Shown: positions 7,088-14,122 of the stretch, piece after piece
Layout: every line of letters starts with the position of its first letter
How positions within the stretch are numbered: the first letter of the stretch is position 1
Virus record (IMG/VR): IMGVR_UViG_3300034166_000656
Coordinates: 1-26,303 of that record
DNA length: 26,303 bases
Source: a virus
Direction: 5' to 3' (one strand)
The notes under the pieces: generated by a model
Seen by the model: only the letters and a program-made list of their open reading frames with translations
Told to the model about the DNA's origin: nothing
Database searches by the model: none
Made by a program: the position numbers and the translations under genes

Positions 7088-7900
7088 GCACTTGCGATGC
7101 ACGATCCGTTCGTCGCCAATTCGGCGTGTGTAGTTCGACCACCATTGGTTCGCCCTGCCTGACTGCATGGCACGCTCTGGATCTGTTGCGATGCGTGCTT
7201 CGCATTGAGAGGCAGGTGCCTCAACAACAATGATGCGGTCGCAGCCCAGCCGATCTGCCCACCATTGTCGCTGCATGGCTTCAGGTTCAGCGACCACAAG
7301 CCACGCACGTGCATGGCGTCTAGCCTCTGACTTGCTCAGCGTACCGATGATGTCATTCCGCTTTCGCACGGCAGGCCCGATCCACTTGGCTCCCCATGCG
7401 TGCAGCGTGGTGCCAGCCAAGCAAGAGGCGATCACGTCCAGGTCAATGACCAAGTCGGTCGGCCCTTTGTGCATGTCCACATAGGTGCTCTTGCCAGACG
7501 CAGGAGGGCCGCACACAAGCGTCACCGGGATGATGGCTGGCCGTACCCACTCAGGATGCAGCGTCCACTTCTGCGGTGCCTCGCGGCCCTGCATCTCACG
7601 CCGCGTCTTCTTGCTGTGGCAGGAGGCACACAGCGTCTGCAGTCCAGACACGTCGTCGCTGGGCAGTTCGCTCTTGCGCACGACATGATCGACGTGAGCG
7701 TTGCGGCCCGTCACGATACGGCCACAGCCAGGAGCCTGGCACTGGTAGTTATCACGCAGCAGCACCTCACGCCGTGCGGCCTTCCACCCCGCCGAGCAAT
7801 AGCCTCGAGCGGTTGCCGATGGCCGATTAGTGTCAGGTGCCCGTGGCCGCTTTCGCTGCCCAACCCATGGCGGCTTGAACGTCGGCAGCCTGTCGGGCAT
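7076..7900 (-). CDS. HNH endonuclease fused to P-loop (polynucleotide-kinase-like) domain
   Basis: This 274-residue two-domain protein has an HNH nuclease at residues about 35-100. Zinc ligands are C54, C59, C91 and C94, the catalytic segment is HVDHV (His69, Asp71, His72), and LCASCHSKKT closes the motif. Residues about 125-274 start with Walker A GPPASGKST at 131-139, then DLVIDLDVI and a helical region, resembling AAA_33/polynucleotide-kinase-like P-loop proteins. HNH proteins beside cos-type terminases assist packaging in several HK97-like phages; the kinase-like half could act on cut DNA ends. Both roles are inferred. The start follows the upstream stop by 1 nt (TGA C ATG), indicating coupling. 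Confidence 0.88.
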   Translation of the reverse strand: MPDRLPTFKPPWVGQRKRPRAPDTNRPSATARGYCSAGWKAARREVLLRDNYQCQAPGCGRIVTGRNAHVDHVVRKSELPSDDVSGLQTLCASCHSKKTRREMQGREAPQKWTLHPEWVRPAIIPVTLVCGPPASGKSTYVDMHKGPTDLVIDLDVIASCLAGTTLHAWGAKWIGPAVRKRNDIIGTLSKSEARRHARAWLVVAEPEAMQRQWWADRLGCDRIIVVEAPASQCEARIATDPERAMQSGRANQWWSNYTRRIGDERIVHRKCEKP

Positions 7901-7901
7901 G

Positions 7902-8258
7902 TCAGCCCTTGAACATCACCGTGCCAACGGTGCCAGTGCTGTTGGTGCTCGCGGACACGAACTTGATGAACTGGGCCGCAAACACCTCGTCGGGCATGGC
8001 ATACGCCCGACCGTCAGCCGTGGACGCCGACAGCGTGATCTTCACCACGGCCCCGTCCTTGTCGTACAGCTGGTAGAACGGCCCGGCCTCAACGTCTGCC
8101 ACAAACAGATTCAACTGCGTGGCGTTGGTGCTCATGGTGCCGACCTCAACGATGCCGCCGGCCATGTCGAACATGGGGATGGTGTTGGCCACCGCAGTGG
8201 CGGTCGAGAGCGTGAACGAGTGCACCTTGCTCTTGCGGCGGATCTTCGACTCTGACAT
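7902..8258 (-). CDS. hypothetical protein, probably structural
   Basis: This 118-residue protein is rich in T, S, A and V, with a beta-like pattern (NATQLNLFVADVEAG, AVVKITLSAST, NSTGTVGTVMFKG) and no membrane segment. Composition and position, next to the packaging and LamG genes, fit a small virion or decoration protein, but I do not recognise a family. The ATG has GGAGG 6 nt upstream within the leader ACGGAGGACGC. An identical 11-mer lies before the gene starting at 12232. Confidence 0.75.
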   Translation of the reverse strand: MSESKIRRKSKVHSFTLSTATAVANTIPMFDMAGGIVEVGTMSTNATQLNLFVADVEAGPFYQLYDKDGAVVKITLSASTADGRAYAMPDEVFAAQFIKFVSASTNSTGTVGTVMFKG

Positions 8259-8368
8259 GGCGTCCTCCGTAAATGGCCCGGCGTTGTGCCGATGCGTGGC
8301 CTGTCTTTAGCGTACGTGCAACACGCTGCTATCGGGCGGGTTTCGTGTCTCTAGGCTAGGGTGTGGGG

Positions 8369-8392
8369 GCGTTAGCCTTGCAGTGATAACGC
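8369..8392. terminator. weak inverted repeat in the 8259-8395 gap
   Basis: GCGTTA at 8369-8374 and TAACGC at 8387-8392 form a perfect 6-bp inverted repeat with a 12-nt spacer. It lies just past the stop of the 92-residue gene, in a 137-nt gap without genes. There is no following U-run, so it is at best a weak terminator; a protein-binding site is equally possible. Confidence 0.25.
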
Positions 8393-8395
8393 ACT

Positions 8396-8674
8396 TTAGT
8401 ACGGCGGTTGCGGCAAAGAGGCGCGGTAAGTCGCTGCGCTAATTTCTTCTACAGCACCTGTAGCCAGTAGGCCAGGCAGCACACTAGCGACCGCATCGTA
8501 CTCGCAAAACTCATTTGGAACGGCCAACAGACAACGCCCATCAGTGTCTTTGATTGCTTTGCTGGCCGGCATGTAACAAGTCTCTTGGCCGTTGGACGGG
8601 AGCCCCCACGCATTGTCTAGTTCACGCCTCACGCCTTCATAGACGGCGTCAGATGCCGTGCGAAAATATCTCAT
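8396..8674 (-). CDS. hypothetical protein after LamG protein
   Basis: This 92-residue protein begins MRYFRTASDAVYEGVRRELDNAWGLP. Its ATG overlaps the stop of the LamG gene (ATGA), and GGGGA lies about 6 nt upstream; a GTG four codons earlier is less likely. It contains CYMPASKAIKDTDGRCLLAVPNEFCEYDAV and has no membrane segment. The coupling suggests a partner of the upstream LamG protein, such as a small tail-fibre assembly or virion protein, but this is inference. No family recognised. Confidence 0.75.
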   Translation of the reverse strand: MRYFRTASDAVYEGVRRELDNAWGLPSNGQETCYMPASKAIKDTDGRCLLAVPNEFCEYDAVASVLPGLLATGAVEEISAATYRASLPQPPY

Positions 8675-9522
8675 TCTATTCCCCACTTGCCAATCATGTG
8701 CGACGTAAGTGCCGAAAGGTTGTGTGGCGAGAGAATTGAATCGTAAACAACGATCTCCGCTATATGTCCGCCGTGCCAGCGCGTCGCAGTGTTATTTGCC
8801 GCCCAGCCTCGCGCGCCAATGAATGCCCGGTGCAATCCGCTGCCGGCTAGCAAAAAATCTCCGGTCGGCAAATTTCCACTCCCGCTCGTGATGTCCTGCG
8901 TAAGGTCGGTGCCGTTGATTGAAACGGACAGAGTTCCATCGCTGCCAGACAACTCCCAAACGATTACGAACCTTGCAGATGCGCCAGCAAAAGAAAAATA
9001 ACGATCCGCATAATCACCGGCTGTGCTTCCGGCACCGTGCCCAAACGTCAACTGCATGGCAGTTGAGTCTGCGAGCCCGTAGTCAGTGGCAAGTCCCGTG
9101 AGGTAGTCGTCTCCATTGTCTCGCTTTAGCGCAAAAAAGTTTCCGTTTCCTGCGGACACATCAGCAACAATGCAAAGGGTAAGGTCACGCGTGCTGGCAG
9201 CGTCAATAGCCACGGCCGTCTCTAGGAAATCATCGGCACCATCAAACAGAATCGCACGCTTTCCGTTCCACAAAGCTGATTTAGCGGCGGGGCGGTTTAG
9301 GTTGACCGACTGCGTGGCGTGAACGCCGTTGCCGCTCTTGTCGCCCCAATACCCTACAGGATCGTCATTGCCTGCGACGCCTGTTCCGTCGCTGTTTTGA
9401 GCAATGGTCGTGGCGTCATCAGCATCGAACCAGACAAGCATTCCAGAAATGCTGCTTGGCAAAAAAGACGTATTTGCCTGACCGCTAGCCTTCGGCCGCA
9501 GCAGCTTCGGATTCATCGCCAT
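8671..9522 (-). CDS. LamG/concanavalin-like virion surface protein
   Basis: This 283-residue protein reads as one jelly-roll domain: LVWFDADD near residue 29, VGYWGDKSGNGVHATQ near 56-71, AILFDGADDFLET near 90-102, ARFVIVWELSG in the middle, and GGHIAEIVVYDSILS near the end. These WFDA, GDKSGNG and FDGxDDF signatures mark LamG-like domains in phage tail-fibre and surface proteins that bind carbohydrates. A role in host-surface binding is likely by family but not proven. The ATG lies 3 nt after the upstream stop, with GGAG 9 nt before it. It differs from its neighbours in having more A+T. Confidence 0.85.
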   Translation of the reverse strand: MAMNPKLLRPKASGQANTSFLPSSISGMLVWFDADDATTIAQNSDGTGVAGNDDPVGYWGDKSGNGVHATQSVNLNRPAAKSALWNGKRAILFDGADDFLETAVAIDAASTRDLTLCIVADVSAGNGNFFALKRDNGDDYLTGLATDYGLADSTAMQLTFGHGAGSTAGDYADRYFSFAGASARFVIVWELSGSDGTLSVSINGTDLTQDITSGSGNLPTGDFLLAGSGLHRAFIGARGWAANNTATRWHGGHIAEIVVYDSILSPHNLSALTSHMIGKWGIE

Positions 9523-9525
9523 GCG

Positions 9526-9765
9526 TTAGTTCTCCACCTTGGCTGCCTTGGCCTGCAGGGCGTACAGCAACTTCGTCTGTTCTGCCACGGCCTGGCTGAT
9601 CTCTCGCTGCGTCTCGCCCAACTGCTTCACGAAAGAGCGGTGCTCTTCCACTAACGGAAGCAGCACGTCGTTCCTGAGTATCCACCCGGCCGCAAGCGCC
9701 ACGAGCACTGGGAAGCCCCAACGCTCCATGATGCCGAAGACGGTGTCTTTCGCTGCCTCAGTCAT
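9526..9765 (-). CDS. small membrane protein with coiled coil (holin-like candidate)
   Basis: This 79-residue protein has one membrane segment (FPVLVALAAGWIL, residues about 18-30) after a short polar N-terminus. A C-terminal helix of heptad type follows (VEEHRSFVKQLGETQREISQAVAEQTKLLYALQAKAAKVEN). Small proteins with this layout are common in phage lysis regions and some act as holins. The neighbouring lipoprotein, second membrane protein and peptidase fit a lysis block, but the role is inferred. The start overlaps the upstream stop by 8 nt. Confidence 0.75.
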   Translation of the reverse strand: MTEAAKDTVFGIMERWGFPVLVALAAGWILRNDVLLPLVEEHRSFVKQLGETQREISQAVAEQTKLLYALQAKAAKVEN

Positions 9766-10108
9766 GGTGTCGGCTCTCGCGGACGAGTAGACGCATGGCG
9801 GCCTGGTTCTCTTGCCGTTCCAGCCACCAGCGTATGAGGATTTTCACCACCTCTTGCACCAGTGCCCCCAGCACGAGCGTCAGGATGATGCCCATGCCGT
9901 ACTGCTGCCGCACTTGTCGCTCGATGCTCTTGGCCATGTGATGGCCGACCACTTCGGACTCAGCAGCGTCGCATTGCTGCAGCACGGGGATAGGCCACGA
10001 TGCGACGGCACGACGAACAATGCGGCCGACGATCCGCCGGCCTGCGATGGTCCGCTGGACGGTGGGCACGCGGTCCCATGCGTACTGCTCGAGCTCGGTG
10101 ATCGTCAT
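9758..10108 (-). CDS. hypothetical membrane protein
   Basis: This 116-residue protein is basic in its first half (GRRIVGRIVRRAVASW). A strong membrane segment (GMGIILTLVLGALVQEVVKIL, residues about 72-92) and a charged tail follow. The ATG overlaps the upstream lipoprotein stop as ATGA. Proximity to a lipoprotein gene invites comparison with i-spanin/o-spanin pairs, but there is no clear coiled-coil ectodomain, so I leave the function open. Confidence 0.75.
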   Translation of the reverse strand: MTITELEQYAWDRVPTVQRTIAGRRIVGRIVRRAVASWPIPVLQQCDAAESEVVGHHMAKSIERQVRQQYGMGIILTLVLGALVQEVVKILIRWWLERQENQAAMRLLVRESRHHD

Positions 10109-10398
10109 GGCTTGCACTTCCCGTCTGGGCACACCACCACGCTCTTCGGCTCACGGCCCGTGCCTCCGCATGGCTGGCATGTGACTCGGATTCCGTTTCC
10201 ATCGCCGACGTAGCCTCGTCCATCGCAGTTGCGGCACTTGCCATCGCTCGGCGGTGCCGGCGTCGGTGCGATCTCTTGCCGCATCTGCACGACCATGCGG
10301 GCAGTCTCGGCGGCGAGGTCGGCGGTGAGCCCGTTGTCACCGGGCAGCGTGGCGACGCAACCGGCCATCACGACGAGAAAGGCGAGAATGAACCGCAT
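10105..10398 (-). CDS. lipoprotein with DnaJ-like zinc-finger motif
   Basis: This 97-residue protein has a lipoprotein signal peptide: MRFILAFLVVMAGC, with the lipobox cysteine at residue 14. A spacer rich in A and P follows. CRNCDGRGYVGDGNG and CQPCGGTG match the CxxCxGxG repeats of the DnaJ zinc-binding domain, and a last CPDGKC closes the protein. The mature protein would be anchored to a membrane and hold at least one zinc. It starts one nt into the upstream peptidase stop (TAATG). Placement between a peptidase and membrane proteins suggests an envelope role, possibly lysis or exclusion; this is inference. Confidence 0.82.
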   Translation of the reverse strand: MRFILAFLVVMAGCVATLPGDNGLTADLAAETARMVVQMRQEIAPTPAPPSDGKCRNCDGRGYVGDGNGIRVTCQPCGGTGREPKSVVVCPDGKCKP

Positions 10399-11321
10399 TA
10401 CATGATTCCCCTGAGCCAGTTCTCTGGCAGCTGCGTGGGCTTGAAGCCGCTGAAGCCGGCGTAGACGTAGGAATCACGGCCGGCACACATGCGATCGATT
10501 ACGTCCGCATCAGCCCAGAATGAGCAGTTGCGAACCGCCTCTGGCATGTCGTGCGGGTAGTGCTTTCCGACTGTGTTGGAGTCGCCCCAGCTGTTGAAGA
10601 TCAGCACGCCGGGACGCTTGCCGAATCGTACGCCGCCCCCAAAGAGGCAATGCCACCAGACTCCGCCGGCCCGGCAGAATCCATCCTCATCGCGGCTCAT
10701 CGAAAAGCCTTGGCCGCTGCAGAACACAATTCCGAAACCATTCGACAACGCCTTGGCGCACTCATCGAATGACGTGACGAGCGTGGTCTCTGAGCACCGC
10801 CGCTCCTTGGCGAACGGCTCGAGCACGTCGGGCACGCCGTTCCGGCCCCACTCCCGGTCTCTGGCCTGCTTTCCTTCCTCGCGGATCACCGTGCCGCCGT
10901 AGTCCACGCCATAGTGCAGCGAGCCGAAGTCTCTGATGGCCTTGGCGGCGTGGAATCCGGTTGACCCGTCGCCGCCCGTGTTGGCACGAATGCCACGGGC
11001 CTCGACCCGACTGAATCCGTACAAACTCGATTCAATCGTGCGGCCCTTCCACGCCTCTGGCTCCTTCCGCCAGTGAATGTCGGTGGCAGCGAGAACGTCC
11101 ACGGCGAGCGACGCACCCCAGCCGACGCAGCTGCCCACGTTGCCTTGCGAGCCACGCTTCCACTTGCTGTCGCAGGCCAGAAGGGCCGGATACAGCATCA
11201 CGTCCTCGCCAGCGGCCCGCAGGTCAGGCCCGGCCGAGGCCAGCGTCGGGTGCGGCAGAGTCGCCACGTACGACTCGGCACCGGCAGGATCGGGGATGTA
11301 CCCCATGCCACGGTCGGCCAT
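10398..11321 (-). CDS. papain-like (C1-type) cysteine peptidase
   Basis: This 307-residue protein has the papain triad in order: GNVGSCVGW with Cys65 (Gln59 nearby as possible oxyanion residue), WWHCLFGGG with His224, and IFNSWGDS with Asn243, followed by the usual glycine-rich end. There is no obvious signal peptide. Papain-fold enzymes cleave peptide bonds; in a phage this could cut peptidoglycan cross-links, S-layer protein or a virion precursor. Its flanks are a two-helix membrane protein upstream and a lipoprotein plus small membrane proteins downstream, so a lytic enzyme is a reasonable inference. No classical endolysin is seen in the window. The start lies 3 nt after the upstream stop. 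Confidence 0.88.
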   Translation of the reverse strand: MADRGMGYIPDPAGAESYVATLPHPTLASAGPDLRAAGEDVMLYPALLACDSKWKRGSQGNVGSCVGWGASLAVDVLAATDIHWRKEPEAWKGRTIESSLYGFSRVEARGIRANTGGDGSTGFHAAKAIRDFGSLHYGVDYGGTVIREEGKQARDREWGRNGVPDVLEPFAKERRCSETTLVTSFDECAKALSNGFGIVFCSGQGFSMSRDEDGFCRAGGVWWHCLFGGGVRFGKRPGVLIFNSWGDSNTVGKHYPHDMPEAVRNCSFWADADVIDRMCAGRDSYVYAGFSGFKPTQLPENWLRGIM

Positions 11322-11324
11322 GCG

Positions 11325-11930
11325 TCACCCTCTTCCGACGCCGGCCCACGCCACAGCACGACAGAACGCCACGTAGCGGCCACGCACGTCAGCGGTGACC
11401 GGAACCACGTCCGTGCCAACAGCGGCCCCGTAGGCGGCCTCCACGGCCTTCCTGAGCGGCTCATTGCTTCCCGGCACGTGCCCGCCAATCCGACGCCAGC
11501 CGATGTCGATGGCCAGGGCTGTGAACGCTCGCAGGCTGCGGGTGTCGGTGAACACCACCTCGGTGGTCACGGCATCGCCTGCCGCCACGGTCGCAGCCTT
11601 CGTCCACACCTCGGCCCACAGGGCACGGTCTACAGCCGACGCACCACGCAGGGCATCGGCAATCGGCTGAACCAGCGTCTGCATATCAGCACTCGGCGTC
11701 TCAACGGAAACACGGGCCGGCGCGGCCGGCAGTGTGGGCAGCGGCACCTTGCCCCACGCAGCGGCGATCAAGAGCCCGGCGGCGGCGAGCCTGCCGATGA
11801 GCCCGGCTTTCGCTTTGCCGGTTTCCATCGCACGGTTCGCTGCGGCTTGGATTTGTGCCCAATAGGGAGCAGCGAGTAGAGCCGCCGCAAGAGCGACGGC
11901 AGCGATGCGAAACAGGGCTTCATGGCTCAC
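11325..11930 (-). CDS. hypothetical membrane protein, two N-terminal helices
   Basis: This 201-residue protein has two hydrophobic segments, ALFRIAAVALAAALLAAPYW (about 4-24) and LIGRLAAAGLLIAAAWG (about 43-59). A proline/alanine linker and a soluble domain of about 130 residues follow. The GTG start forms a GTGA overlap with the upstream stop and has GGAGG 7 nt before it. A longer ATG start is possible but would overlap its neighbour. It lies directly upstream of the papain-like peptidase and may help it reach the envelope; function unknown. Confidence 0.75.
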   Translation of the reverse strand: MSHEALFRIAAVALAAALLAAPYWAQIQAAANRAMETGKAKAGLIGRLAAAGLLIAAAWGKVPLPTLPAAPARVSVETPSADMQTLVQPIADALRGASAVDRALWAEVWTKAATVAAGDAVTTEVVFTDTRSLRAFTALAIDIGWRRIGGHVPGSNEPLRKAVEAAYGAAVGTDVVPVTADVRGRYVAFCRAVAWAGVGRG

Positions 11931-12232
11931 CGCACGGCCTCCACCTGCAGGAGAATCCACCGCACAAGGGCTTCGCCCTGCGGCGTCTTGAGGAGGTCAG
12001 CCAGGAGCCGCACAAACTGATCGTCGGCCTGGGCCTTCGTCTGCGACGCAAGCCATTCGGACGCCTCAGCCACGATCAGGCTTTTGCGATACGGATCGAG
12101 CTCAGCCACAAAACGCTGGCCGTACCCGATTAGCGGCGACCACTTCTGCAGCAGCATGAGCGACTGCCACAGGTTCAGCGTGTTGCCGTACTGCACGACC
12201 TCGGCCGGCGTGGCTCCGAACTGCTCCGACAT
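11927..12232 (-). CDS. hypothetical protein
   Basis: This 101-residue, mainly helical protein begins MSEQFGATPAEVVQYGN and includes LWQSLMLLQKWSPLIGYGQRF and DDQFVRLLADLLKTPQGEALVRWILLQVEAVR. The chosen ATG has GGAGG 9 nt upstream in the leader ACGGAGGACGC, which is identical to the leader of the gene at 8258. An alternative ATG at 12361, also with GGAGG, would add 43 residues. I prefer the shorter form because that extension is arginine-rich and uses codons rare in this window (AGA, ATA, AGG). If the shorter form is right, 12233-12391 is a gene-free 159-nt leader. No family recognised. Confidence 0.65.
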   Translation of the reverse strand: MSEQFGATPAEVVQYGNTLNLWQSLMLLQKWSPLIGYGQRFVAELDPYRKSLIVAEASEWLASQTKAQADDQFVRLLADLLKTPQGEALVRWILLQVEAVR

Positions 12233-12391
12233 GAGATGCGTCCTCCGTGACGTGATGCGTCCGCGACCGTATCGGCCGTCGCTGTGGCTGATCCCGATAG
12301 CCCAAGGCGGTATCTCGACGCGGCGTCTGCCGCCGTCACGGTCCCGAGAGAACCCGGCCATGTACGGCCTCCGTGCCGCAGCACTTTCAAT

Positions 12392-13069
12392 CTACGCCGC
12401 CACGGGCGTCGGACGGCGGGTTTCCCCCATCACGACACGCCGCAGCATCTCGGTCTTGGCCTCAACACCGAGGCACCAATTGGCGTGCCACGCCACGCAA
12501 CCTTGCGGCATGTCGAAGTCTTCGCCCTGCCACACCGTGCGATTGCCGATGGTCGCCCAGTTGGCGACGCGGTCGCCCGGCAGCACCGTGATGGGCACCG
12601 GCAGTTCCCCGTGCCGCTGCTCGCACTGCCGCCGCAGCTGGTCAATCACGTCCTGGTCAGGAAGGTTCCAGACAGGCGACAGATCCGAGATGAGCCGCCA
12701 GAAGGCATGCGTCCTCGAGGTTGAGCGGAACAGCATCACGCCGGCGCACCACTGCACAACGTCGTCGCTCATGGCAATGCCGTCGAAGGCTTGCTCGGCA
12801 ATCTGCCGCTCGGCCCACTGCAGCAGGCCTGGCATCAACGCCACGTCCGAATCGACGTAGAGCGTGGGCTGGCCGTCCATCGGCACCCGCCGCAGGCAGT
12901 CGAGCTTGTCCAACATGCACTCGTTCCAGCCTTCGCCTTTGAACGACCCTGTCGGGCACCGCTGCGTGTACTCGACCGAGATGACTTCGCGGAACCCATA
13001 AGCCCTCGACAGCACGAACCGCTGGCACATGTCTCGGTGGGTCGGCGTGTAGTACGTGACAAGTCGCAT
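12392..13069 (-). CDS. glycosyltransferase-like protein (GT-A fold)
   Basis: This 225-residue protein looks like a nucleotide-diphospho-sugar transferase. It starts MRLVTYYTPTHRDM and has the DxD-type metal motif LYVDSDVAL near residues 70-78. A region with GIAMSDDVVQWCAGVMLF and then FWRLISDL and PDQDVIDQLRR follows, as in sugar transferases that decorate surface molecules. The C-terminal part has AWHANWCLGVEAK. The start lies 4 nt after the upstream glycosyltransferase stop, without a clear Shine-Dalgarno, suggesting coupling. Substrate unknown: virion protein, host surface sugar or modified DNA are all possible. Confidence 0.75.
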   Translation of the reverse strand: MRLVTYYTPTHRDMCQRFVLSRAYGFREVISVEYTQRCPTGSFKGEGWNECMLDKLDCLRRVPMDGQPTLYVDSDVALMPGLLQWAERQIAEQAFDGIAMSDDVVQWCAGVMLFRSTSRTHAFWRLISDLSPVWNLPDQDVIDQLRRQCEQRHGELPVPITVLPGDRVANWATIGNRTVWQGEDFDMPQGCVAWHANWCLGVEAKTEMLRRVVMGETRRPTPVAA

Positions 13070-13073
13070 GGAA

Positions 13074-13841
13074 TCAGCACGGGTGATGAGCCCGCAGTGC
13101 CCTCGTTTGTGTTGACGAAACCTCGAACCACTCATCTACGCGAGGGCCGGGCGTCGTCTCGATCCAGTGGCGGTTCAGGTGGTGCTCAGCGTGCCACGCC
13201 GCGCCGGGCACGTGAGCACCACCCTCCGCGCCAATGTTCTGCACGCGGGCCAGCATGGGGCGAACCTCAAACCGGTCACGCCGCGTGAGCTTGTCAATGA
13301 CGGTATCCCACGACACCTGCCGATCATCTGCCGGCCAGTGCTCGCGGATGCTTTCCCAGCGGTCACGCCACGTGGCCCAGCCCCACGGCGTGAACCACGG
13401 CTCTCGAAAGACGGCGTTGCGGTAACCGAGCTCCTCCACTGGCGTCCGCTGGTAACCGCAGATGGAAAACACCGTCTCGTCTTTCTGGTAGTTCGTCAGC
13501 CCCCAATCCACGAACCGCAGGAAGTCTCGGCCGGGCACAGTGTCATCCTCGAGGGCGATGACACGCTCGTGATGGTCGAACCCGTATGCCAGTGCGGAGT
13601 ACGTGTTGACGTTGCAGCCCACGCGGGCGCTGCCAACCATCACGAACGCCTTGACGTGCGGCAGCTGCGTGAACTGGGCGGCGATACTGATAACCTCATC
13701 ATTGACGGGCTCACACAGCAGGCCAATCGGAAATCGGTCCACGTCATCGCAGCGGGCCAACGCATCGAGCACCGCCTTGGTGTAGCCAGGTCGGTTGCAC
13801 AGCGTCATCACGACGCAGGTGTTTCTATGTCGATTCGTCAT
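13074..13841 (-). CDS. glycosyltransferase (GNT-I/GT2-like)
   Basis: This 255-residue protein starts MTNRHRNTCVVMTLCNRPGYTKAVL, typical of a GT-A N-terminus. It has the acidic motif ALEDDTVPGRDFLRF near residues 100-112. The hallmark PWGWATWRDRW near residues 155-170 is found in GNT-I-like and related sugar transferases. The chosen ATG overlaps the upstream HTH gene by 17 nt; a far longer frame upstream is ignored because its first 54 residues are basic shadow sequence. Together with the following transferase and the upstream methyltransferase it forms a three-gene modification block. The acceptor is not evident. Confidence 0.82.
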   Translation of the reverse strand: MTNRHRNTCVVMTLCNRPGYTKAVLDALARCDDVDRFPIGLLCEPVNDEVISIAAQFTQLPHVKAFVMVGSARVGCNVNTYSALAYGFDHHERVIALEDDTVPGRDFLRFVDWGLTNYQKDETVFSICGYQRTPVEELGYRNAVFREPWFTPWGWATWRDRWESIREHWPADDRQVSWDTVIDKLTRRDRFEVRPMLARVQNIGAEGGAHVPGAAWHAEHHLNRHWIETTPGPRVDEWFEVSSTQTRALRAHHPC

Positions 13842-14121
13842 AGCCCGTGATACTGCCGTAGATGGTGTGCGGCGTTCCTTGCCAGCGGAGTTTCCGGTCT
13901 GTCGGCGTCCAGTTTGTTTGTTGTGCCATGCACCGCAGCCGGATGACCTCTGGCGTCGGCGGGGCTTCGTCGTCGTCGGCTCCATAGCGCTTCTGCAACC
14001 CATAGATCATGCGGAGCTTCGCAAGCGTAGAGAACGAATAGCCGAGCGTGGCGGCGATGTCGGCCAGGCCGACGCCGTCCTTCCACATTCGCTCGAAGCG
14101 TTTGCGTGTGCGTAAGTCCAT
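13825..14121 (-). CDS. small helix-turn-helix protein
   Basis: This 98-residue protein has a probable HTH at residues about 10-42 (FERMWKDGVGLADIAATLGYSFSTLAKLRMIYGL), like GcrA/resolvase-type HTH modules in phages. A PPTPEVIRLRCMAQQTNWTP segment and a basic tail follow. The ATG follows the upstream methyltransferase stop by 1 nt. Its layout (HTH, then GL plus basic residues, then TPxxIxxR and W) resembles the 99-residue protein at 15661-15960, so both may come from one family of phage regulators. Target unknown. Confidence 0.75.
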   Translation of the reverse strand: MDLRTRKRFERMWKDGVGLADIAATLGYSFSTLAKLRMIYGLQKRYGADDDEAPPTPEVIRLRCMAQQTNWTPTDRKLRWQGTPHTIYGSITGYDEST

Positions 14122-14122
14122 G

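Noticed and set aside
11073-11879. 268-residue plus-strand frame opposite the membrane and peptidase genes
   Set aside because: Antisense shadow; the minus strand shows a papain triad and membrane segments with coupled starts.
12233-12361. 43-residue N-terminal extension of the 101-residue gene
   Set aside because: It has its own GGAGG, but it is arginine-rich and uses rare codons; kept only as an alternative start.
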